Source: Bacteroidota bacterium
GTDB taxonomy: Bacteria > Bacteroidota > Rhodothermia > Rhodothermales > Rubricoccaceae
Reading direction: 5' to 3'
Length of the DNA: 11,758 bases
NCBI GenBank assembly: GCA_022564455.1
Contig: JADFLK010000021.1
Coordinates: 1-11,758, forward strand
Below are positions 1 through 7,193 of the stretch, piece after piece. Both the position numbers and the translations under genes were made by a program. The notes under the pieces are model-generated. The model was given only the letters and a program-made list of their open reading frames with translations. It did no database searches and was not told the origin of the DNA. Within the stretch, counting starts at the first letter, position 1; each line of letters starts with the position of its first letter.

Positions 1-1697
1 TCTGGCAGCCGCAGCGGCTGTTTCTGAGGCAATGGCGAAACCCGAACAATCCGGACGTGTCGGTGCCCGTAGGCGACCCATGCCCCTCTCGAGTCCTTCA
101 GGCCGCGTACGACTGTACCGACCTAGCAGTACGAGCAGCCGGGCAGCATTTCTCGCAGGGCTTCGATAGGTTCGCGCCGCGGTTTCGAGCGGATACGACG
201 TACTTCAGGTTGTTGCGGGCAGCCCCCGATGCCGCATCCCTACCTGAAGGTGCAGAGGATCTGGCGGCAGGACTTCCACCGAATCCCCACGCGACGGAGC
301 AACATAGCACATCGACCATGAATGGTGATGAGACCAGGACAGGCTCGATCCACGTAAACGTGAGCAGCGTGGGCACTGGGGAGATATCCTTCCATGGTCC
401 GCGAGGGATGCAAACCGTGCCAGGGAAGACGATCCGTCTTTTTGCCATCCGCCAGGGCACAGCCAATTTGATGCGTGCAACGATTCGCCTTTCTGGCTTG
501 TTAGATACGACACTCGTAACTCAAGGAAACCCGCCGTTCGCCCGTGTCCGTCTTCCGGCAAACATTCCCCCAGTACTACCCCGTTACCACACGCAGTATG
601 ACCACTTCACCGAAGCTCCCTCCATCTTCTACCAGACGGATGGCAAACCCACTCCGCTTCCGATCTTCGTTGTACCGCCTATCATAATTGATCTCACGCC
701 GGCACCCATCCGCCTCGTGCCCGGCCAGAACGAGATCCTGATTGACGTAACCACCTACGACCCCGCATCAACGGAGGTAGAGGTATGGCTTCGGGTGATC
801 CCCGAGGGCGGGCTGACGGAAGTGGCCTTTCAGGGCAGTCAGACTCTATCGCCGCATGACACGGAAGCCATTTTTCAGTTCAGCCTACCGGAGAGTATCC
901 AGCCCGGCCGCTACCGCGTGGAGGTCGGGGCGATGGCGACACCAACCAGCGCGCCGGCCGAGCCCTACGTCGTCACGCGCCCTGCAGCCGTGCTTCCTGC
1001 CGTCCATGTGGCGGAAGGCCTCCGCGTAGGCTTCGTTCAGTCGTACGGCCAGGTCACCGAGAACGCGCTCCGCGCGATGGGCGCCGAGGTGGTCGTCCTC
1101 GATTCAACCGCGCTCGCGACGAGTGATTTCGATGACCTCGACACCATCGTGCTCGACATCCGCGCCTACCTCGTGCGGGCTGACCTGCGCGAGCACAACG
1201 GCCGGCTTCTGGATTGGGTTCGGCGCGGCGGCCACCTCGTGGTGGGTTACCACAAGACGTTCGAGTGGAACCCTGGAAGCTCCGGCAGCTTCTTCGACAT
1301 GGATGTGGTGGAAATACCGGAGGAAGGGTGGGCGCCCTTCCCGTTGAGGCTGGGACGCAGCCGCGTTACCCGAGAGGATGCCCCGGTCGAAATCCTTCGG
1401 CCTGATCACGTCCTTTTTCAGTCACCGCATGCGATCGGAGCAGAAGACTGGGACGACTGGGTACAAGAGCGCGGCCTTTACTTCCCGACGGAGTACGACG
1501 AGCGCTACACGGAACTTCTTGCCATGAGCGATCCGGGCGAGGACGCCCTGCGCGGCGGCCTCCTCCTGGCCGACGTCGGCGAGGGCACGTACCTCTACTC
1601 GTCGCTTGTGTGGTACCGGCAGTTGGAGGCGCTCAACCCCGGCGCGTGGCGCATGTTCGCCAACCTCGTGAGCCTGCCGCTGACGGATGGGCGGTAA
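1..1697 (+). CDS. PIG-L family deacetylase, C-terminal part (5' end outside window)
   Basis: The reading frame is open to the left edge (first complete codon at 3, W-Q-P-Q-R-L), so this is the 3' part of a larger gene; the GTG at 57 is only an internal codon. Residues are numbered from 57. The segment VPVGD...AGQHFSQGF (3-36) resembles the region just after the catalytic domain in long PIG-L (LmbE-like) deacetylases. Residues about 90-310 look like beta-rich domains. Residues about 320-540 form a GATase1-like Rossmann domain (LRVGFVQSYG, TIVLDIRAYLVR, GGHLVVGYHKTFEWNPG, WVQERGLYFP, GTYLYSSLVWYRQL) typical of the C terminus of this family. PIG-L proteins are zinc-dependent N-deacetylases of amino-sugar conjugates, but the zinc-binding N-terminal domain lies outside the window, so activity cannot be judged. 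No GATase nucleophile Cys is seen. GC content appears lower in the first half than in the last 700 bases. Confidence 0.8.
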   Translation, partial: WQPQRLFLRQWRNPNNPDVSVPVGDPCPSRVLQAAYDCTDLAVRAAGQHFSQGFDRFAPRFRADTTYFRLLRAAPDAASLPEGAEDLAAGLPPNPHATEQHSTSTMNGDETRTGSIHVNVSSVGTGEISFHGPRGMQTVPGKTIRLFAIRQGTANLMRATIRLSGLLDTTLVTQGNPPFARVRLPANIPPVLPRYHTQYDHFTEAPSIFYQTDGKPTPLPIFVVPPIIIDLTPAPIRLVPGQNEILIDVTTYDPASTEVEVWLRVIPEGGLTEVAFQGSQTLSPHDTEAIFQFSLPESIQPGRYRVEVGAMATPTSAPAEPYVVTRPAAVLPAVHVAEGLRVGFVQSYGQVTENALRAMGAEVVVLDSTALATSDFDDLDTIVLDIRAYLVRADLREHNGRLLDWVRRGGHLVVGYHKTFEWNPGSSGSFFDMDVVEIPEEGWAPFPLRLGRSRVTREDAPVEILRPDHVLFQSPHAIGAEDWDDWVQERGLYFPTEYDERYTELLAMSDPGEDALRGGLLLADVGEGTYLYSSLVWYRQLEALNPGAWRMFANLVSLPLTDGR

Positions 1698-1723
1698 TAA
1701 TCGAAGACCGAGAAACAAAATGA

Positions 1724-1754
1724 TGTTGTCATCCTGAACTAGTTTCAGGATCTG
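1724..1754 (+). repeat. left copy of an inverted, hairpin-forming repeat next to the GIY-YIG gene
   Basis: This 31-base repeat matches the reverse complement of 2104-2134 at 29 of 31 positions. It contains a perfect 8-bp stem, ATCCTGAA (1731-1738) and TTCAGGAT (1744-1751), around a 5-base loop CTAGT. Both mismatches with the other copy fall in the loop, so the stem is conserved. It starts 26 bases after the PIG-L stop and ends 15 bases before the nuclease start. It resembles REP-type palindromes and could also weakly terminate the upstream gene, although no T-tract follows. Confidence 0.85.
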
Positions 1755-1769
1755 ACAAGTTCAAACACA

Positions 1770-2069
1770 TTGGCAAAGCACTCCTACTACGTATACATTC
1801 TCTCAAATGCTCACCGGACAGTCCTTTACATTGGGATGACGGATGATCTTGGGCGGAGGCTGGATGAGCACAGGCGTGGTGAGGGCGGAGAGTTTAGCAG
1901 GAAATATCGGACGATAGACCTCATGTGGTGCGAACACTTTGGATACGTGCATGATGCGATTGCTCGCGAGAAACAGCTAAAGAACTGGCACCGAGAATGG
2001 AAGTGGAACCTTATCCGAGAGTCGAATCCTGACCTACTCGATCTGACTGAGGAAGTCCTTCTTTTCTGA
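1770..2069 (+). CDS. GIY-YIG superfamily small endonuclease
   Basis: The 99-residue protein is a single GIY-YIG nuclease domain, the usual size for the stand-alone family (COG2827-like). The two signature tyrosine strands are Y7-V-Y9 and Y20-I-G22. DDLGRRLDEH (25-34) holds the catalytic Arg, and E67 in AIAREKQLKNW is the expected metal-binding Glu. The tail WKWNLIRESNPDLLDL (77-92) is typical of the family. The catalytic set looks complete, so the enzyme is probably active on DNA; its substrate is unknown. The start is TTG at 1770: no ATG or GTG gives a sensible N terminus, and homologs start just before YYVYIL. No Shine-Dalgarno sequence is visible, and the leader is mostly the left hairpin repeat. 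The gene is bracketed by inverted repeats at 1724-1754 and 2104-2134, which suggests linked mobility. No other domain is fused to it. Confidence 0.85.
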   Translation: MAKHSYYVYILSNAHRTVLYIGMTDDLGRRLDEHRRGEGGEFSRKYRTIDLMWCEHFGYVHDAIAREKQLKNWHREWKWNLIRESNPDLLDLTEEVLLF

Positions 2070-2103
2070 GAAACCGTGGCACGCATCGCTATCCGCAGCC
2101 ACG

Positions 2104-2134
2104 CAGATCCTGAAGCAAGTTCAGGATGACAACA
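2104..2134 (-). repeat. right copy of the inverted hairpin-forming repeat
   Basis: This is the inverted partner of 1724-1754. The stem ATCCTGAA (2107-2114) and TTCAGGAT (2120-2127) encloses the loop GCAAG. It starts 34 bases after the GIY-YIG stop codon. Stem conservation with loop variation between the two copies suggests that the structure matters. Confidence 0.85.
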
Positions 2135-2157
2135 AAGGTTGGTTGGTCGTTGCGCGT

Positions 2158-2170
2158 GAGAACAGTTCTC
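2158..2170. promoter_or_regulatory. perfect inverted repeat upstream of the EamA gene, possible operator
   Basis: GAGAAC-A-GTTCTC is a perfect 6-bp inverted repeat with one central base, 68 bases before the preferred EamA start at 2238. It is the size of a dimeric repressor site. No promoter elements around it are convincing, and a palindrome of this length can occur by chance. Confidence 0.2.
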
Positions 2171-2237
2171 TCCCTACGCTGCGTTTTCCATCCCACATTG
2201 ATGGTTCTGCATGACCTCAGAGGGTGATCTTCCGGCC

Positions 2238-3128
2238 ATGCTTTCCTCCACCCCCTCTTCCACGAAACTCGCCTACGCGGCCCTTGCCGCTGCCGGAGCG
2301 CTGTGGGGCACGTCGTTTCTCCTCGGCAAGATTGCGTTGGAGGAGATGGGACCTGCATACCTCGTCCTGTATCGATTTGTACTGGCTTCCATCGTACTGA
2401 TCCCGTTCGTCCCGCGCACCCGCCCGCGGATATCCCGGCACGATGCAGGGCTCCTCGTCCTCGGTGCGCTGCTGATGGGGCCGATCATGTTCCTCCTCCA
2501 GTTCGAGGGCCTCGACCGAACCACGGTCTCCAGTGCTGCGCTCATCGTGGGAACGGCTCCGCCCATGATGGCAATTGGAGGCTTTCTGGTAGATGGTGAA
2601 CGCCCCAGACGCTGGACATGGATCGCAATTGGCCTCTCTGCGATTGGCGTTGGGCTGCTCGTCGGGGGTCCGGGCGAAGGCCGCACGCTCCTCGGCGACG
2701 GCCTCGTGTTCGTCTCGATGATTGCCGCCGTAGTGTGGACGCTGCTCGCTCGCCGCATTGCACGGCGCGTGGGCGTCGTACCAGCCACGACCATCTTATT
2801 CAGCCTCGGAACGCTAATCCTCCTGCCGTTTGCCATTGTGTTGGAAGGCCCGCCGCCGCTTGATTTATCGCTGGGCGTCTGGGTCTCGGTGGCTACCCTC
2901 GGCGTAGTATGCACTGCGCTTACGTTCTGGTTGTGGAACTGGGGCCTGCAACGTGCGGAAGCCTCCCAAGCAGGCGTCTTCGGGAATCTGGAGCCCCTCG
3001 TCGGCGCCACACTCGGTGTTACGTTGCTCGGCGAGCATCTGGGGCCGTTGGCTCTCGTAGGCGGAATGTTGGTCGTCGGATCAGCTCTGCTGGTCTCGCG
3101 GGGCAAACCCGAAGCAGCACGAATTTGA
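2238..3128 (+). CDS. EamA-family (DMT superfamily) transporter
   Basis: This is an integral inner-membrane protein of about 296 residues with roughly ten hydrophobic helices in two tandem EamA repeats, about residues 10-140 and 150-285, the standard size and layout of drug/metabolite exporters of the RhaT/YdcZ type. Recognisable family segments are AAAGALWGTSFLLGKIAL near the N terminus, ...YLVLYRFVLAS, and in the second repeat ALTFWLWNWGLQRAEASQAG followed by NLEPLVGATLGVTLLGE. The substrate cannot be read from sequence; members export amino acids, nucleosides or toxic compounds. I prefer the ATG at 2238 because a purine-rich AGAGGG lies 13 bases before it and the first helix follows at once; an in-frame ATG at 2211 would add nine polar residues. 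The gene is followed after 57 bases by the lipoprotein hydrolase and may share its transcript. Confidence 0.85.
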   Translation: MLSSTPSSTKLAYAALAAAGALWGTSFLLGKIALEEMGPAYLVLYRFVLASIVLIPFVPRTRPRISRHDAGLLVLGALLMGPIMFLLQFEGLDRTTVSSAALIVGTAPPMMAIGGFLVDGERPRRWTWIAIGLSAIGVGLLVGGPGEGRTLLGDGLVFVSMIAAVVWTLLARRIARRVGVVPATTILFSLGTLILLPFAIVLEGPPPLDLSLGVWVSVATLGVVCTALTFWLWNWGLQRAEASQAGVFGNLEPLVGATLGVTLLGEHLGPLALVGGMLVVGSALLVSRGKPEAARI

Positions 3129-3185
3129 CTCTCGTCCAGCCGACAACTCGCCGGCCACCCTCAAATACGCTCCAATGACCGGCTA

Positions 3186-4112
3186 ATGCGCCTTTCCCCC
3201 TTCGTTGCCCTCTTCTTCCTTGCGGGATGCGCAAGCATACAGGGTTCACTGTTTGATATGGGCGTTGCTTCCGAACGCGCGCAATCGGGTCTGGAAAGGC
3301 ACACGGTTGAAATTGACGGCCAAAGAATCCATTACCTGGAACGCGCCGGCGAGGGGCCGGACCCCCAGACTCTCGTGCTCATTCATGGCTTCGCGGGAGA
3401 CAAAAACCATTGGATACGGTTCGTGCGGTTTCTGCCGCCGGGCTACCGCGTCCTCGCGCCCGACCTTCCCGCCCACGGCGACAACACGGACGACTCGGCG
3501 GTCACGTATTCGATCACCTATCTGACCAATGCGTTGTCAGCTTTTATTGACGTGCTTGAGGCCGACCCTGTTCACCTCGTTGGCAACTCCCTTGGAGGCC
3601 GGATTGCAGCAGAACTGGCGCTGGCTCATCCCCAACGTGTGCGCACAGTTTCTCTTCTTGATCCCGCCGGGCTCACGTCACCGGAACCAAGCGATCTCGA
3701 TGTGGCACTCGCGCGCGGAGAGAATCTCCTCATCCCAACCACGCGCGAGGAATACGACATGCTGATAGCGATCTCCTTCGGCGATGATGCACCGGAATTG
3801 CCCTGGCCCGCGCCTGCCGTACTTGCACGACGGTATGCAAACCGCGCATCGGTCTATCGTAAAATTTGGACTGACCTTGGTACGGTGCCAAACGATCTGG
3901 ATTCCCGGCTCCATCAACTGGCGCATCCCCTGTTGGTTGTTTGGGGCGAGCAGGATGGAGTAATCGACGTCTCAGCCGCCGGCCTATGGGCGGACAACGT
4001 CTCCCACGCAGAAATTGAGATCATGGCCGGGGTTGGGCATGCTCCGATGCTGGAGCAGCCGGCGGAGACGGCGACGCTCGTAGATGCCTTTATCAAACGC
4101 AGCCACCAGTGA
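3186..4112 (+). CDS. alpha/beta hydrolase lipoprotein
   Basis: The 308-residue protein starts with a lipoprotein signal peptide: MRLSPF, a hydrophobic stretch, and the lipobox L12-A-G-C15. It should therefore be lipid-anchored through C15 in an envelope membrane. The rest is a single alpha/beta hydrolase domain with the oxyanion motif H67-G68-F, the nucleophile elbow G133-N-S135-L-G137, the acid D257 in VVWGEQDGVID and the base H285 in GVGHAPMLE. The triad is complete. The fold and the APDLPAHGDN segment resemble lipases/esterases of the haloperoxidase-lipase type; the natural substrate is not readable. The stop lies 20 bases before the cardiolipin synthase start, so the two are very likely co-transcribed, suggesting an acyl-ester substrate in the envelope (inference). 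There is no clear Shine-Dalgarno sequence. Confidence 0.88.
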   Translation: MRLSPFVALFFLAGCASIQGSLFDMGVASERAQSGLERHTVEIDGQRIHYLERAGEGPDPQTLVLIHGFAGDKNHWIRFVRFLPPGYRVLAPDLPAHGDNTDDSAVTYSITYLTNALSAFIDVLEADPVHLVGNSLGGRIAAELALAHPQRVRTVSLLDPAGLTSPEPSDLDVALARGENLLIPTTREEYDMLIAISFGDDAPELPWPAPAVLARRYANRASVYRKIWTDLGTVPNDLDSRLHQLAHPLLVVWGEQDGVIDVSAAGLWADNVSHAEIEIMAGVGHAPMLEQPAETATLVDAFIKRSHQ

Positions 4113-4132
4113 ACAGACCCTAGCTTCCGTCC

Positions 4133-5572
4133 ATGTTCGACGGCACGACACTTGGCTGGATTCTCGGCATCGGCATTCCGCTGATCCACGCGATTGGCAT
4201 CGGGCACGCGGTGGATGCCATCATGAAAACCCGAACCCCTCAGGGGGCGACGGCCTGGGCAATTTCACTGGTCATCCTCCCCTACCTCGCGTTGCCCATT
4301 TACTGGGTGTTCGGGCGATTCCAGTTCGACGAATACTGCAAAGCGCTCCGCACGTTCGACGCCGTGGTTGATCAACACCTCACCCACATACGGCACGGAG
4401 TGCTGACAGACTTCATCGCGCATCCACACGATGAGCGCGGTGAACTTCGCGCTTTCCGGGCACTCTCCACATTGCCCTTCACGCGAGGTAACGACGCCAC
4501 GCTGCACATAGACGGCGATGCCACGTTCAAGGCCATCTTCGAGGCCATCGAATCTGCCCAGGAGTACATCCTGACCCAGTTTTACATCATTCACGACGAT
4601 ACGATCGGGCGACGGTTCAAGGAGCAACTCATCCGGAAGGCACAGGCCGGTGTCCGCGTGTACCTCCTCTACGATGAAATCGGCAGTTCGCGGCTGCCGC
4701 GGAGCTACAAGAATGACCTCCGCCGCGCCGGTGTCCACGTTTCAGGATTTGCGGGAAAGCGGCGGTGGCGACGGCGTTTCCAACTCAACTTTCGTAACCA
4801 CCGGAAGATTGTGATTGTTGATGGCAAGAAAGCGCTGATCGGCGGGCTGAATGTAGGCGACGAATACCTCGGGCACGATACGAAGCTCACCCCCTGGCGC
4901 GATACCCACGTCAGCATCGTAGGGCCAATGGTGCAGGGGATCCAGATCTCGTTTCTGCGCGACTGGTACTATGGCCGTGAGGAAATCCTGGATGTAAACT
5001 GGGTACCAACGCCATCTGATCGCGACAGGGTGGGGCTGGTGCTGGCCTCCGGCCCAGCCGACGAACTCGAAACGTGTGGCCTGCTGTTCATGCACGCCAT
5101 CGAATCGGCCGAGGAGCGGATCTGGATTGCCTCGCCCTATTTCGTACCGGATGGGCGGGTGCTCGGGGCGCTCCAGCTTGCGGCGCTACGCGGGGTGGAT
5201 GTCCGCGTGCTCATGCCGCGCATGACGGACTCCGTGCTGTTCAAGTTCGTCCCCTACGCCTACCTCCCGGAAGTCGAGCAGGCGGGCGTGAAGGTGTTCT
5301 TGTACGAGGAGGGCTTCATGCACCAAAAAATCCTCCTCGTAGACAACGACTACGCGACGGTGGGCACGGCGAATCTCGACAACCGGTCGTTCCGCCTCAA
5401 CTTCGAGCTGACCTGCCTCTTCAACGACGCCGATTTCTGCAGCAGCATAGCCGACATGCTCCTGCAGGATTTTGCCCGGTCCACGCGCCTCACGCAGGAA
5501 GATCTGACGGGGCGCTCATTCAGCTTTCGACTTTGTGTGCAGACGACGCGGTTGCTGGCGCCCATTCTTTAG
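4133..5572 (+). CDS. cls: cardiolipin synthase (phospholipase D family)
   Basis: The 479-residue protein matches the length and architecture of bacterial ClsA enzymes. There are two N-terminal membrane helices (about 8-28 and 40-60), then two phospholipase D domains, each with an HKD motif: H223-R-K225-IVIV-D230 and H397-Q-K399-ILLV-D404. Both are followed by the usual Gly/Asn stretch (GGLNVGDEY; GTANLDNRSF). ClsA-type enzymes condense two phosphatidylglycerols into cardiolipin and glycerol at the inner membrane. The residues RTPQGATAWAISLVILPYLALPIYWVFGR cover the second helix region typical of the family. Both catalytic motifs are intact, so activity is expected. The gene is the last of the + strand run, 20 bases after the lipoprotein hydrolase and convergent with the zinc-ribbon gene. 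The gene symbol is given at family level. Confidence 0.93.
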   Translation: MFDGTTLGWILGIGIPLIHAIGIGHAVDAIMKTRTPQGATAWAISLVILPYLALPIYWVFGRFQFDEYCKALRTFDAVVDQHLTHIRHGVLTDFIAHPHDERGELRAFRALSTLPFTRGNDATLHIDGDATFKAIFEAIESAQEYILTQFYIIHDDTIGRRFKEQLIRKAQAGVRVYLLYDEIGSSRLPRSYKNDLRRAGVHVSGFAGKRRWRRRFQLNFRNHRKIVIVDGKKALIGGLNVGDEYLGHDTKLTPWRDTHVSIVGPMVQGIQISFLRDWYYGREEILDVNWVPTPSDRDRVGLVLASGPADELETCGLLFMHAIESAEERIWIASPYFVPDGRVLGALQLAALRGVDVRVLMPRMTDSVLFKFVPYAYLPEVEQAGVKVFLYEEGFMHQKILLVDNDYATVGTANLDNRSFRLNFELTCLFNDADFCSSIADMLLQDFARSTRLTQEDLTGRSFSFRLCVQTTRLLAPIL

Positions 5573-5650
5573 GGTTGGGAGGTTGGAAGGTTTCAGATTG
5601 CAAGGTTTCAATGCCGACAGAAGGTTCATCCGAAATCCGAAATCCGAAAT
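5573..5650. repeat. short convergent intergenic spacer made of small tandem repeats
   Basis: The 77-base spacer between the cls stop and the zinc-ribbon stop is built of simple repeats. Two 8-base units, GGTTGGGA and GGTTGGAA (5573-5588), lead into two 15-base units at 5582-5596 and 5597-5611 that share AAGGTTTCA. Three exact copies of CCGAAAT follow at 5630-5650, the last one touching the stop codon of the minus-strand gene. No terminator-like hairpin is seen. These repeats could be replication slippage or a dispersed repeat. Confidence 0.7.
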
Positions 5651-5835
5651 CACCCCAGCCAACCCATCAACCAGGCGAGAACTGGAATCCCGAACAGGAT
5701 CATCAGACCGATCATCAACCACGCTACCGTGAACGATCCAGGCTTAGACGCAGGGAACTCATAGCCGCAGAACGGACACGCGGTGGCGTCAGCCGGAGCG
5801 TTCAGGGCGCAAGAGGGGCATTCACGGGTACTCAC
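5650..5835 (-). CDS. zinc-ribbon plus single membrane-segment microprotein
   Basis: This 61-residue protein has a zinc ribbon knuckle pair, C6-P-S-C9 and C20-P-F-C23, followed by a single hydrophobic segment (about 35-59: FTVAWLMIGLMILFGIPVLAWLMGWL). It should be a small membrane protein with a cytoplasmic zinc-binding head. I cannot name a function. The start is a GTG at 5835 that overlaps the mnmA stop in the tetranucleotide GTGA (5832-5835 read on the minus strand), so translation is probably coupled to mnmA. The pair of cysteine knuckles, the clean membrane helix and the coupling all argue that it is real despite its size. Confidence 0.75.
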   Translation of the reverse strand: MSTRECPSCALNAPADATACPFCGYEFPASKPGSFTVAWLMIGLMILFGIPVLAWLMGWLG

Positions 5836-7004
5836 AACGTCGGCAGCGCGATGAAATCCGTGGAATCAATGGCGTCAGACTTCTCCATTGCGGCAATCCA
5901 GCCGCCCGCAAGGACATCATCGCCATCGTACAGCACCAGCGACTGGCCCGGCGTGATGGCCGTGCGTGGCTCTTTGAATACGACTTCCAGCTCGTCTTCA
6001 CCAGTCTGGCGGACGAGGCAAGGCGCGCCCGGGTCCTTGTAGCGGATCTGCCCAGTGGCCGGCGTTTCTTCGTTTAATCCGGCCACCTTGCCGAAGTTGA
6101 GTTGCCGGGCTGTGAGCGTCCGGCCGTCCAATTCGTCCTTCGTACCCACGTACACCGTGTTCGTCAGCACATCGATCCGGGTGACATAGATTGGCTCGCC
6201 GAAGGCGAGGTCTAGGCCGCGCCGCTGCCCAATGGTGTAGAACGGATAGCCTTGGTGCATGCCAACCACCTCACCGGTTGCCTCCATCACGAACGCGCCG
6301 CCATCCACTTTCTCCTCCAGCCCGTTCACGCGGCGCTTGAGGAAACCTCGGTAGTCGTTGTCTGGGATGAAGCAGATCTCGTATGAATCGGGCTTACCGG
6401 CCACGTGCTCCAGTCCAAAATCGGTAGCCATCCGGCGGATGGCGGGCTTGGTGTACTCGCCAAGCGGGAAAATGCTGCGGGCGAGGTGCTCCTGCTCGAT
6501 CCCCCAGAGCGCATAGCTCTGGTCCTTGTTTCGGTCGAGGCCGCGACTCACCACATAGCGCTCCGATTCTTCGTCCCGGCGAACCCGCGCGTAGTGCCCG
6601 GTGGCAATGTGCTCACAACCGAGGGCATCTGCCCGCTGAAGTAGCGCCGCCCATTTGATGTGCGTGTTGCAGAGCACGCAGGGATTGGGAGTGCGCCCTT
6701 CGAGATAATCGCTCGTAAAGCGATCCACCACCCAGTCGCCGAACTCCCGGCGGATGTCGAGGACGAAGTGCGGAAAATCCATCCGCACGGCCACGGAGCG
6801 GGCGTCGTTCATCGACTCCAGCGTGCAGCAGCCCACCTCCTTCGTGCGCTTTTTGGCCTCGGCCGCCCCACCGGTCGTGGCGTAATCCCACGTTTTCATT
6901 GTGATACCCACAATGTCATAGCCCTCCTCGTGCAGAAGAGCAGCGGCCACGGAGGAGTCCACTCCCCCGCTCATGGCTACGAGAACACGTCCATTGCGAC
7001 TCAT
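5832..7004 (-). CDS. mnmA: tRNA-specific 2-thiouridylase MnmA
   Basis: MnmA puts sulfur on position 2 of the wobble uridine (U34) of Lys, Glu and Gln tRNAs, using ATP and sulfur passed from a cysteine desulfurase relay. The 390-residue protein shows the PP-loop SGGVDSS (12-18), the first catalytic Cys C112 in NPCVLCNTHIKW, the second C211 in SYEICFIPDNDYRGFL, and DQSYALWG (161-168) and YTIGQRRGL (256-264) of the tRNA-binding core. The insertion TMKTWDY...EVGCCTLESMNDAR (35-69) is the Bacteroidota form, I believe. I take the ATG at 7004 because homologs begin a few residues before VLVAMSGG; an in-frame ATG at 7073 would add 23 unconserved residues. No Shine-Dalgarno sequence is visible. It is divergent from ridA, and its stop overlaps the start of the zinc-ribbon gene. 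Confidence 0.95.
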   Translation of the reverse strand: MSRNGRVLVAMSGGVDSSVAAALLHEEGYDIVGITMKTWDYATTGGAAEAKKRTKEVGCCTLESMNDARSVAVRMDFPHFVLDIRREFGDWVVDRFTSDYLEGRTPNPCVLCNTHIKWAALLQRADALGCEHIATGHYARVRRDEESERYVVSRGLDRNKDQSYALWGIEQEHLARSIFPLGEYTKPAIRRMATDFGLEHVAGKPDSYEICFIPDNDYRGFLKRRVNGLEEKVDGGAFVMEATGEVVGMHQGYPFYTIGQRRGLDLAFGEPIYVTRIDVLTNTVYVGTKDELDGRTLTARQLNFGKVAGLNEETPATGQIRYKDPGAPCLVRQTGEDELEVVFKEPRTAITPGQSLVLYDGDDVLAGGWIAAMEKSDAIDSTDFIALPTL

Positions 7005-7127
7005 GGATTTGCTGGACTTAGTGAGGTGGTGTGCGTCCCCAACGACACCCAAACATGGTCCGTTCCACGTCATTTCGCTTTCTGGCCCTCTATCTCATAA
7101 CTCCATCGGGTTCAAACCGAATCTTCG

Positions 7128-7159
7128 CTTGGCGACCGCCAAACCGCTCGGTAACTATG
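7128..7159 (+). promoter_or_regulatory. possible Bacteroidota-type promoter of ridA with an embedded inverted repeat
   Basis: CTTG at 7128-7131 and TAACTATG at 7152-7159 fit the Bacteroidota pattern TTTG / TAnnTTTG with a 20-base spacer, at three of four and five of six positions, leaving about a 30-base leader before the ridA ATG. TTGGCG-AC-CGCCAA (7129-7142), an inverted repeat, overlaps the upstream element and could be an operator. All of this is weak pattern matching. Confidence 0.25.
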
Positions 7160-7193
7160 GGCTCGATTTTCTCCACACTCTTTCTGGTTTCAA

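Larger units (their letters stand above)
1724..2134 (+). mobile_element. candidate cassette: GIY-YIG gene bounded by inverted hairpin repeats
   Basis: The unit consists of one small nuclease gene and two terminal inverted 31-base repeats, 411 bases in all, lying between two genes that are otherwise collinear. Its composition looks more AT-rich than that of the flanking genes. No obvious target-site duplication is visible at the outer edges, so transposition is not shown; an arrangement like RAYT transposases with REP repeats is inferred. It may instead be a nuclease gene that simply sits beside dispersed repeats. Confidence 0.4.

Noticed and set aside
57..59. GTG at 57 as the true start of the first gene
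   Set aside because: The frame stays open to the edge of the window and the conserved linker of long PIG-L proteins begins upstream; the gene is cut by the window border.
1770..2069. GIY-YIG gene as a homing endonuclease in an intron
   Set aside because: It sits between genes, no coding sequence is interrupted, and the 99-residue single-domain form lacks a DNA-recognition domain.
2273..3106. Long open frame of 277 codons on the minus strand
   Set aside because: It lies wholly antisense to the EamA transporter gene, has a Ser/Arg/Pro/Thr-rich low-complexity protein and no recognisable motif; a shadow of GC-rich coding sequence.
5074..6042. Open frame of 322 codons on the plus strand
   Set aside because: It crosses the end of cls, the repeat spacer and the antisense of mnmA; its sequence is Arg/Gly/Ala/His-rich with no domain, while cls and mnmA are certain.
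7004..7073. Longer mnmA start with 23 extra residues
   Set aside because: The extra residues are not like the family N terminus, which starts just before VLVAMSGGVDSS.
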